This document shows positions 1 through 7,200 of a stretch of 12,816 bases of DNA, piece by piece (within the stretch, counting starts at the first letter, position 1; each line of letters begins with the position of its first letter). Position numbers and translations under genes: made by a program. The notes below the pieces were generated by a model, which was not told where the DNA came from, did no database searches, and saw only the letters and a list, made by a program, of their open reading frames with translations. This stretch comes from Candidatus Chloroheliales bacterium (lineage in GTDB: Bacteria; Chloroflexota; Chloroflexia; QHBQ01): contig QHBQ01000351.1 of assembly GCA_003243865.1 (NCBI GenBank), forward strand, positions 1 through 12,816, given 5' to 3'.

Positions 1-1
1 G

Positions 2-139
2 GTGGATATCAACTCGGACCCGGCGCTGTTCGAACGCTACAAGTATGTGATTCCGGTGATTGAGATAGATGAACGCGCCCATCTGGAAGCGCCAATCAGT
101 GCCACCGACCTGCGCGCCGCCCTGGAGATGCTGAGTTGA
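2..139 (+). CDS. Glutaredoxin-like (DUF836) family protein, C-terminal fragment
   Basis: The 45 codons before the TGA at 137-139 are open to the left edge of the window, so the N-terminus, including any CXXC active site, is missing. The visible part reads VDINSDPALFERYKYVIPVI, then EIDERAHLEAPIS, then a helix ending EMLS. The pattern 'D-I-x-x-D-P-x-L-x-x-x-Y-x-x-x-I-P-V' is the second half of the small glutaredoxin-like/DUF836 thioredoxin fold; the I-P-V is the usual cis-proline strand. Family members are small cytoplasmic thiol proteins of about 80-90 residues with uncertain substrates. The stop codon overlaps the TTG start of the next gene by 4 nt, so the two are probably translationally coupled. 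Its place ahead of CcdA and a TlpA-like protein supports a thiol-redox role. The family call rests on a fragment. Confidence 0.72.
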   Translation: MDINSDPALFERYKYVIPVIEIDERAHLEAPISATDLRAALEMLS

Positions 140-789
140 GCCAGACTTCGCCGCCGCTACACCACAATCCCGTATTGGGCCGCCTCGACCGCGCCAGCGA
201 CTGGGTGGCCCGCCACTGGCTGGCGCTGCTCAACACCTTCCTGGGCCTTTTCGTCACCCTGCCCTGGCTGTCGCCGCTGCTGATGGCGGTGGGGCTGCGC
301 GGCCCCGCCCAAGTAATCAATCGGGTCTACGTCGCCTTCTGTCACCAGTTGCCGGAACGTAGCTACTTCGTGTTCGGTTATCAGGTGGCCCACTGCCACC
401 GCTGCGTCGCCTTCTACGGCAGCCTGTTCGTTGGTGGCCTCATCTACGCGCGGATGCGACCGGACAGGCACCGCCACGACCCGCATGGGCAGACGCGCTA
501 CGCCGGGTTGAGCATCCCGCTCGCCATCCTGCTCTGCCTGCCGATGCTGCTCGACGCGCTTAGTCACACTTTCGGCCTGCGCGATGCAGGCGCAGCGCTC
601 GGCTGGCTCGGTCAGGATGATACGATTGGCTCAGTCAACTGGTGGCTGCGGCTGATTACTGGCGTCATCGCCGGGCTGGCGCTGGTGTTCGCCATCTGGC
701 CGCGCATTGATAACAGCTTCGCCCGCAGTTTGGCCTACAACGACTATTATCGGCAGTTGCAAAACAGGGGAGACCCCAGCCGGGCGTAA
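136..789 (+). CDS. DUF2085 family integral membrane protein
   Basis: This is a 217-residue membrane protein of unknown function. Hydrophobic segments lie near residues 28-52, 92-104, 127-145 and 168-188. The conserved core is C69-H-Q-L-P-E-R-S, then F-G-Y-Q-V-A-x-C87-x-R-C90. This Cys-His-Gln-x-PERS block followed by a C-x-x-C pair marks the DUF2085 family and could bind metal or exchange disulfides; that function is inferred. The TTG start at 136 is chosen because GGAG at 124-127 lies 8 nt upstream, the codon overlaps the previous stop (TTGA), and the frame is closed by stops at 61-69. The next in-frame ATG would cut off the first membrane segment. The neighbours on both sides are thiol-redox genes, so the cysteines are suggestive. 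Confidence 0.82.
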   Translation: MSQTSPPLHHNPVLGRLDRASDWVARHWLALLNTFLGLFVTLPWLSPLLMAVGLRGPAQVINRVYVAFCHQLPERSYFVFGYQVAHCHRCVAFYGSLFVGGLIYARMRPDRHRHDPHGQTRYAGLSIPLAILLCLPMLLDALSHTFGLRDAGAALGWLGQDDTIGSVNWWLRLITGVIAGLALVFAIWPRIDNSFARSLAYNDYYRQLQNRGDPSRA

Positions 790-824
790 CGAATTGCGCC
801 ACTACAAGTTTGGAGAACATGGTA

Positions 825-1745
825 ATGCTGCCTTTGCTTGATGCCCAAATCCCATCCATCTTTGCCGCCTTCTTTGCCGGGTTGGTGTCCTTCCTCTCGC
901 CCTGCGTGCTGCCGCTGGTGCCGCCCTATCTTGCCTATATCAGCGGCAGAACCGCCCAGAGCGCCAACCCGCTGCTCGAAGGTAGCGGCCCGCTCACCGC
1001 CGCTGACCTGGAGCGACAACCCACCCCCAACCCCATCGTCGCCGCCCGCGCCGCCCTACCCATCTCTGCTGGTGGCGGCGCGGTGACGGCGATCACAGCC
1101 GCCAGGCCGCACCGCGCGATCAGCCCGCGCCTGAACTCATTCATCCATGCCCTCTTCTTCGTACTCGGCTTCGGGGTCATCTTCACCCTGCTGGGCCTCT
1201 CCGCCGGGGCGCTCGGCGGGGTGTTCTATGAGCATCGCGAGACGGTGCGGCAAATCGCCGGTATCCTCCTGATCATCTTCGGGCTACACACCCTCGGCCT
1301 GATCAACATTCCTTTCCTCAACTTCGAGAAGCGGATGAATGTTGATGCCAACCCTCGGCTCGGCTATCTGAGTTCATCGCTGGTGGGGATGGGCTTCGCA
1401 GTGGGCTGGACCCCATGTGTGGGCGTGACCCTCGGCGCGGTCTACAGCCTCGCCTTCGACTCGGCCAACGTGGGCAGCGCGGCGCTGCTCTTCTTCGTCT
1501 TCACCCTCGGCCTGGGCGTACCGTTCCTGATTGCCTCGCTGGCAATCGGCAGCGTCAGCGGCTTCCTGCGCAAGCTCACCAGCCACAGCCTCACCTGGCG
1601 GGTGGGCGGCTGGACCATCATCCGCAACCTCAATATCATCTCATTCATCAGCGGCGTGTTCCTGCTGGTGATGGGCTGGGCCATCTTCCAGGGTTCGCTC
1701 GGCTTCTTCAGCTCGCTCTTCCCTTCCTGGAGCATCAATGTCTGA
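825..1745 (+). CDS. ccdA: Cytochrome c biogenesis protein CcdA (DsbD-type thiol transporter)
   Basis: CcdA carries reducing equivalents from cytoplasmic thioredoxin across the membrane to extracytoplasmic thiol proteins used in cytochrome c maturation and related thiol chemistry. Numbered from 825, the first membrane helix holds S-P-C27-V-L-P-L-V-P-P-Y-L and the fourth holds G-W-T-P-C198; these two cysteines are the family's redox pair. Six hydrophobic helices are visible in 306 residues, longer than the usual 220-250. The excess sits in a Pro/Ala-rich loop (about residues 41-103) between helices 1 and 2. The start at 825 is chosen because GGAG (812-815) lies 9 nt upstream; the ATG at 819 and TTG at 810 are too close to it or overlap it. 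The stop overlaps the next gene's start by 8 nt (ATGTCTGA), so the thioredoxin partner is probably co-translated. Confidence 0.93.
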   Translation: MLPLLDAQIPSIFAAFFAGLVSFLSPCVLPLVPPYLAYISGRTAQSANPLLEGSGPLTAADLERQPTPNPIVAARAALPISAGGGAVTAITAARPHRAISPRLNSFIHALFFVLGFGVIFTLLGLSAGALGGVFYEHRETVRQIAGILLIIFGLHTLGLINIPFLNFEKRMNVDANPRLGYLSSSLVGMGFAVGWTPCVGVTLGAVYSLAFDSANVGSAALLFFVFTLGLGVPFLIASLAIGSVSGFLRKLTSHSLTWRVGGWTIIRNLNIISFISGVFLLVMGWAIFQGSLGFFSSLFPSWSINV

Positions 1746-2985
1746 CCCTAACCCCATCGCAGCGCAAACGCTTGCGCCGGAAGCAGAGCGTAATGAATCA
1801 CACCCCTACGATGCTGGTGATCTAGGGGTGCAATTCGTTGCGCCCGATGTTGCGCCCGATGTTGCGCCCGATGTTGCAGCCCAGGATGACTCGCACCCCC
1901 ACTCAATCTCCCCCGGAGGGGGGGAAGATTATCCCATCCTCACCGGGGGGAGGGATGGTCAGCCCATACTGTCTCCCCAGCGGGTCATCGCCATCGTGCT
2001 GCTCATCGGCCTGGCCTTCGGTGCGCTCTACTTCTATCTGTTCACCGCCGGCGGCGACCCTGCTGCTGACACTATCGTTGCCGTGGTCAACGGCGAACGC
2101 ATCCGCCAGAGCGATGTGGATGTGCAGGTCAATCTCAACAAAGCGATAAACGAAACGATGGGCCGAACCACCAACATCACCGCAGATGATGCGCTCAGTA
2201 GCCTTGTGTTCGAGCATCTGGCCCTGCAAGACATCCGCAAGCACAAGTATCCGCTTGTTAGCGAGACGGATGTGGAGAAGTATCTGGACACCGTCGCCAG
2301 CCTCGGCCACGTGACTGCCACCAGCTTCGGCCCAGCGCTGACCAAGTACGGCGTCGCCCGCAGCGTACTCAGCGACAGCTTGCGCACCAACCTGACGATT
2401 GAGAACTACAAGAATGAGAAGGTCGCCAGTGCCAATCTCGCTGCCGACCAGCGCGATTTGTTGCTCAACAACTGGAAGTCGAGCCTGTACGACGCGCGCA
2501 CCGCGCAGATTAGCTACCCCAATAAGCTGCGCGACGATAACGGCCCTGCGGCGAAAGCAGGCCACCTCTCCCCCGAAGTGGCTGGCAGCGACCTGCACAG
2601 CGGCAAGGCGGTCGCCCTCAGCCAGTTGAAGGGCCATCCGGTGCTGATCAACTTCTGGGCCACCTGGTGCGGCCCCTGCCGCGCGGAGATGCCCACACTG
2701 GTGGATGCCTACAACAAATTCAAGGATAGCAAGGGGTTGGTGGTACTAGCGGTGGACACCGAGGATTCCAGCGTGAAGGACCAGGTGATCAGCTACATCA
2801 ACCAGTTCAAGATGAGCTTCCCAGTGATCATGGATGGCGATGACAACCACCTCGTCCTCGCCTACCATATCCAGGCTACGCCTTCCAGCTTCTTCATTGA
2901 CGCAGACGGCAAGGTGCAGTATGTGCAGATCGGCGCGATGGACGCCGCCACCTTGCAGAGCAACCTGAGCAAGATATTGCCGTGA
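1738..2985 (+). CDS. Membrane-anchored SurA_N-like / TlpA-type thioredoxin fusion protein
   Basis: This 415-residue protein has four parts. Residues 1-80 are a Pro/Asp-rich, probably disordered cytoplasmic tail with three VAPD repeats. Residues 83-104 form a single membrane anchor. Residues about 112-235 start with I-V-A-V-V-N-G-E-R-I and continue as helices, like the SurA_N/PpiC-type chaperone domain (no PPIase domain follows). Residues about 275-415 are a TlpA/ResA-like thioredoxin with W-A-T-W-C311-G-P-C314 and the cis-Pro segment A-T-P382-S-S-F-F-I-D. The topology places the thioredoxin outside the membrane, where CcdA, encoded just upstream with an 8-nt overlap, can reduce it. Known family role: thiol-disulfide reduction, often for cytochrome c. 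The chaperone domain suggests it holds unfolded clients while acting on their cysteines; that is inference. The tail carries a palindromic repeat described separately. Confidence 0.85.
   Translation: MSDPNPIAAQTLAPEAERNESHPYDAGDLGVQFVAPDVAPDVAPDVAAQDDSHPHSISPGGGEDYPILTGGRDGQPILSPQRVIAIVLLIGLAFGALYFYLFTAGGDPAADTIVAVVNGERIRQSDVDVQVNLNKAINETMGRTTNITADDALSSLVFEHLALQDIRKHKYPLVSETDVEKYLDTVASLGHVTATSFGPALTKYGVARSVLSDSLRTNLTIENYKNEKVASANLAADQRDLLLNNWKSSLYDARTAQISYPNKLRDDNGPAAKAGHLSPEVAGSDLHSGKAVALSQLKGHPVLINFWATWCGPCRAEMPTLVDAYNKFKDSKGLVVLAVDTEDSSVKDQVISYINQFKMSFPVIMDGDDNHLVLAYHIQATPSSFFIDADGKVQYVQIGAMDAATLQSNLSKILP
1826..1881 (+). repeat. Palindrome and 12-bp tandem repeat inside the thioredoxin gene
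   Basis: GGGTGCAA (1826-1833), TTCG loop (1834-1837) and TTGCGCCC (1838-1845) form a near-perfect hairpin, with one G-T pair. The unit GTTGCGCCCGAT then repeats three times (1837-1848, 1849-1860, 1861-1872) with a partial fourth copy to 1881. Because the unit is 12 bp the frame is kept and the protein gains VAPD repeats. The hairpin resembles the intergenic palindromes at 4262, 9012 and 9060. A second GC hairpin, CCCCC-GGA-GGGGG, begins at 1910. Confidence 0.8.
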
Positions 2986-3001
2986 ACTAGAACACCCCTC
3001 G

Positions 3002-4150
3002 TTACTCCACAATCTCGCTCAAATTAAACTTCCGCTCTGCCAGCCGCGTCACGTACTCCGCCGCTGGCATCGCTAGCTCCAGCGGTGTCGCTCCGGCGGG
3101 CAGTTCGCGCTTTGCCATCATGTGAGCGACTAGCGCGGTGGGGAAGCCGGTGGTGCGCTCCATCGCGCTGAAGCCGGTTGCTTCGTCGTAAGTGTCGAAC
3201 AGGTCAATCGTCGCCAGCTTGTCGCCGATGCAGATTACCCGCATCACGACCACATCCTGATCTTCGGGGAAGGTGATGCGCGGGGCGAGCAGCGCGGCCA
3301 GCACGTCGCGCGGCCTGACCGGCACGCCGCCCGCATTGACCGGCGCGGCCTCGAACAACCCCAGCTCCTTGAAGGCAATCAGCTGGTCGAGGTGGCCGGG
3401 GTAACGCACCGTCTTCTCTTCGTAGGTCTGCAATTTGCCCTGGAAGTTGTACGGCACGGTCGAGGTGCCGCCGCTGGTGACGAATGCCTCGCAGCGGCCC
3501 AGCGGTGGCGGGAAGTCGAGTTCCTCGCACTCGGTCAGCGCCTCCACCTCAGTTGGCTGCCCGCCGCGCAGGTAGATGGCGCTGCCGCTGTATTCGTTGA
3601 TCAGCCCGTCCATGTTGAAACTGAGCAGGTAGTTGAACGGCGGGCGCGGGGTGAGCGGCAGGCCGCCTACGTAGATGAGCACCTCGCGCGGGTTCGTCAC
3701 CAGCCCCATCGCGTAGACCGCCAGGATGTTGCCCAGCCCCGGCATCAACCCGCAGTCGGGGATGACGCTGATGCCCTGCTCCCTGGCCTGCTCGTCCATA
3801 TCAAGCTGCTGCTTGACCACATCGGTGTTGCCGCCCAGGTCGCAGAAGTGCGCGCCAGCGGCAATCGCCGCCCGCGTTGCTGCCAGATTGAAGACGAACG
3901 GCAGCGCGCTGATGGTCGCCTGCACGCCGGTCAGCAGCGCGGTCATCGCCTGCTCGTCAGTGGCATCTACCCGCTCGGCGTGGGCCAGCCGTCGCCCCAC
4001 CAGTTCGTTGACCCGCACCACCGCGCGAGTGGCGGCATCCAGTTCGCGGTCGGCGATGATAATCTCGTCGGCCTCGCCGAACTGAGCCAGGTCGTAAGCC
4101 GCCGCCGTTCCCTGTCGCCCACCGCCCAGCACGCAGTATTTGTAGCCCAT
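3002..4150 (-). CDS. Saccharopine dehydrogenase-family oxidoreductase, lysine 6-dehydrogenase-like
   Basis: This 382-residue protein starts MGYKYCVLGGGRQG, a Rossmann NAD(P)-binding loop (G9-G-G-R-Q-G14) followed by an acidic strand end (IIIAD). Other family landmarks are ISALPFVFNLAATRAAIAAG, the D-L-G-G-N segment, I-P-D-C-G-L-M-P-G-L-G-N-I, Y-V-G-G-L-P-L-T-P-R-P-P, T-S-G-G-T-S-T and P-V-R-P-R-D-V-L. This series follows bacterial lysine 6-dehydrogenase, which oxidises the epsilon-amino group of L-lysine with NAD+ (product cyclises to piperideine-6-carboxylate), in length and order. Related saccharopine reductases and carboxynorspermidine synthases share the fold, so the substrate is uncertain. 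The frame stays open to 4261, but the start at 4150 is preferred: it is the only one placing the Rossmann strand at the N-terminus, GGGGGA lies about 9 nt upstream, and a strong promoter at 4201-4229 excludes the longer form. It converges on the thiol operon with a 16-bp gap. Confidence 0.85.
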   Translation of the reverse strand: MGYKYCVLGGGRQGTAAAYDLAQFGEADEIIIADRELDAATRAVVRVNELVGRRLAHAERVDATDEQAMTALLTGVQATISALPFVFNLAATRAAIAAGAHFCDLGGNTDVVKQQLDMDEQAREQGISVIPDCGLMPGLGNILAVYAMGLVTNPREVLIYVGGLPLTPRPPFNYLLSFNMDGLINEYSGSAIYLRGGQPTEVEALTECEELDFPPPLGRCEAFVTSGGTSTVPYNFQGKLQTYEEKTVRYPGHLDQLIAFKELGLFEAAPVNAGGVPVRPRDVLAALLAPRITFPEDQDVVVMRVICIGDKLATIDLFDTYDEATGFSAMERTTGFPTALVAHMMAKRELPAGATPLELAMPAAEYVTRLAERKFNLSEIVE

Positions 4151-4200
4151 CGCTCTGCTTCCCCCTCTCATCATATTTTGTCCACATCTTCTTGCGCGGT

Positions 4201-4229
4201 AGTATAGCGGGCGGGCCGATAGTTTGCAA
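4201..4229 (-). promoter_or_regulatory. Sigma70-type promoter of the lysine-dehydrogenase-like gene
   Basis: On the - strand, TTGCAA (4229-4224) is followed after exactly 17 nt by TATACT (4206-4201). Transcription would start near 4194, giving a leader of about 44 nt before the ATG at 4150. The gene is therefore probably transcribed apart from the large hydrolase gene upstream. Confidence 0.72.
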
Positions 4230-4261
4230 GCTGTTGCCAGCTCATGCGTGGCAGACGGCAA

Positions 4262-4281
4262 GGGCGCACTGATGTGCGCCC
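4262..4281 (-). terminator. Palindromic repeat hairpin at the end of the hydrolase gene
   Basis: GGGCGCAC (4262-4269), TGAT loop and GTGCGCCC (4274-4281) form an 8-bp perfect stem directly after the hydrolase stop codon (4282-4284). On the - strand it is followed by only two T, so termination may be weak. It is a near copy of the hairpin at 9060-9079, and both carry the same CCTA(T/C) flank, so they belong to one dispersed repeat family. Confidence 0.65.
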
Positions 4282-7200
4282 CTATGGTATTGTTAATCTA
4301 CAATCTACAATCTGCAATCTACAATCTGCTACGGCGTGGTTACGCCCTTGTAGACGATTTGGGCCATCTCGTCGGGCTCCCCCCGGATGGTGTCTTAACC
4401 TTGCTCGGCGGCGATAGTAGAAAACCGCCAGGACGAGCAGGATACCACTAAAGAACGCCAAAACGAGTAGAACGAGCAGGAGGGCGTTTGGCCCAGAGTC
4501 GCTGGTATTCGGAGCTAGCGGCGTTTGCGATGCTCCCCAATCAATCAAGATGCTATCGCTGACGAAACCGTAGTTCGTCGAAGCCCCGACCACCACCGCC
4601 GATGCTTCGGTGTTGGTGACGGTCGCTACGGCTCGTCCCGCCGCGTCGGTTGTACTCACTGCCGGATTGAGCGTTGTAGTGGCTGGCCCGGCTACCTCGA
4701 ACATGACTGGCACATTCGGGATAGGGTGTCCCTGGGCATCGTGGACTAGCGCAGATAGCTCGATCGGCTCACCGTGCTGTGGGTGGGTGCTGGATGGAGA
4801 CAAGGTCATCTCAACCGGCGAGGGAAGGTTCCAGGTAACATCCAGCGCTGTCCATGCTGTGCCAGAGAAGGCGATCAGGTGTTCAGCGCCGTAACCGCGC
4901 AGCTGGAACGATGCCTTGCCTGAGGCATCCGTCGTCTGGGTCAGCACGGTTAGGCCATCTGATAGGTGGATAGGAACGATTGCGGCAGGCTGGCTCTGGC
5001 TGTTTGACGCCATTACCACGATCTCGGCGGACAAGCCATCAATAGGAGCAGTTGGGGGTGCGGTAGCCTGCAGCGCGGCCACCGGGCTGGATTGTTCCAA
5101 CACTGTCACAAACCCAGCGTTGAAGGATGCTCCCGCGCCCGTCACTCCTATCAATAGGCCGCTGGTCGCTCCCGGTGGTACTGTGAGCGTTACTTTGGTA
5201 TCGGACCACCCGACTATGGAACCCGTAATGGCGTGCATTCCCCCGATCAATGAGACAATACCCACCTGGCCTGGGGCAGCTCCCAACCCAGAACCAGTGA
5301 TGGTCAAGATGCCACCTGGAGCTACCACCGGGCTTGATAGTTGAACAACCGGCCCAGTCGGCAACTGGAGCGAGGTGGTAAGCGCGAGTTGCACGGTGGG
5401 GGTAGCAGATTGGACCGAAGGCAAAGCGTAGGTGCTAGCGAGATGTGGCCCTAGAAGTAGGCTCACCGGATCGAACGTAGAGCGATAGGAGCTAGTTCCC
5501 AACCGTGCTGCCAATGCAGGTATATCGCTTTGCCCAAGCGCGGCATCCTGAACCTGCTGCGTGAGCCAAGCGATGTTGTCGGGGTGCCGGTACACGATGC
5601 CGTGGGTTTCCAGGCCAAAAATGCCCAGGTGTCCACTGTAATTCCCAGGAGTAATCCGGCCCGGTTCCAAGTACGTTTTCACGTCCCCACAGTCTGAATT
5701 AAAATAAGTGAGCAACTGGAAGGCCAACTCGTTGGGCCTGCAGGGGTCGCCCGCTCCAGCCAGTTCCATCACGGCATCTCCTCTTGTACCGATCGGCCAG
5801 AAGATGCCGCGACCTTCTTTTTTCGCCTCAAGCGCCATGTGGATATCATCGTGATCCTTGAGGGCATCTTGAAGCCAGAGTTTTGCCATATCGCTTGCCA
5901 GAGTATTGCAAGGCAAGCTTGATGTGCAATCCTGCTTTGCTCCCAGGGATTGCATCATGCCTAGAGGATTGGATGCCCCGTTAATGGGAGCATCCAGGGT
6001 GAAGACTCCAGCAATGTTCTTCGATTTGGTGGCGCTCTCGGGAAAGTTTCTCCACCACTGCTTTGCGATCAAGCCACCTTCACTATGACCGATAACCACG
6101 ATTTTTACTTGTGACCATTTCTGTCGGATGGACTCTACTTCAATGTCCAAGACCCGTGCTTCGACATTGATGTCGGCGTTATTAGGAACGTGATTGTCGT
6201 ATGCAATGACACGGAACAAACCCGTGCTGCGATTCTCGAAAACAGCGCCCTGATAGCTAAAGGGCAGTATCACGGCCCCTGTGCCAGCCAGGCTGGTCAT
6301 TAGCGTAGGTCCATTGGAACCCTCCCCAGTCGTGTCGAAGGTTTCGGCCAACTGCTTGAGAACAGGATTCTTACCGTATTGAAGTACGGCACATTGCCCC
6401 TCTTTCAGAGGGTCATAAGGGTTGGGTTGCGGGTCAGGCAAGCTACTGTTGAGGCCCATTAGCATGACGACAACAACTTTGGGTGGGTTGATGGGGTAGC
6501 AAGGAAGAATGGGTGTAGGGGTAGGTGGCACAGGAGGGTATGGGCCTGGCTGGGGGGGAGCTACTACGACTCTGAAAGTGACTCTGGAATAGGGCGTAAT
6601 ACCATGCCACTGATCGTTACCGTCCTGGTAGACAGGTTCAGCAAAGTAATCCCCGAGATCTGAGAAGGTGCGGCTTTGGCGGTACTCATATTGTTCACCA
6701 GGCTGTAGGGTTAGGGATGCCGGGGGCCAATCAACGTTTGGAGCATCCCAGTTGCGAGCTTGACCGCCAGGGCCACGGCCTCCGGCGATCAACCGTTTTA
6801 TAGCAATGGCCGCGTTAGATGTATTACGGATGGTGAACACCGCCATCACCTGCTCATCCTGATGCGGGGAGTTGTCTGTGGAAAGGGAATCTCCGCACCA
6901 GGTCCGTCCGTCGCTGGTCGACAGTTGCAGCCCACACGTTCCGTTATGGACGACCACGGCCAAGCCACTGGACTTTGCAGAGACAAGTCGATAGTGGGCG
7001 CTGAGTTCGCTCACGCTCAGGGCAGATGGGTAGATGGCGACCTCGTCTACATCTCCGCTGAGACCGCCTCGCCAACCACTGGTTCCTATGCCTATAGCGC
7101 TAGCAGTTGTATCAATTGGATATGCCAGCGAGAATGGCTGTGTCTTAGGACTTGTTGTGTAGCAATGACCATCCCATACGTAGCCTGAAGGCTGCCGACC

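Noticed and set aside
1903..2637. 244-codon open frame on the - strand opposite the thioredoxin fusion gene
   Set aside because: Antisense shadow of a gene with clear thioredoxin motifs; low-complexity translation and no ribosome binding site.
3392..4207. 271-codon open frame on the + strand opposite the lysine-dehydrogenase-like gene
   Set aside because: It is the antisense of a well-supported gene with a Rossmann fold and its own promoter; its translation has no recognisable domain and it exists because high GC removes stops.
4151..4261. Extended N-terminus of the lysine-dehydrogenase-like protein (TTG start at 4261)
   Set aside because: The extra 37 codons cross a strong promoter (4201-4229) and part of the palindromic repeat and precede the Rossmann strand.
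4296..4330. Possible CRISPR array at the heptamer repeat
   Set aside because: Units are 7 bp with no spacers, and no cas genes are present.
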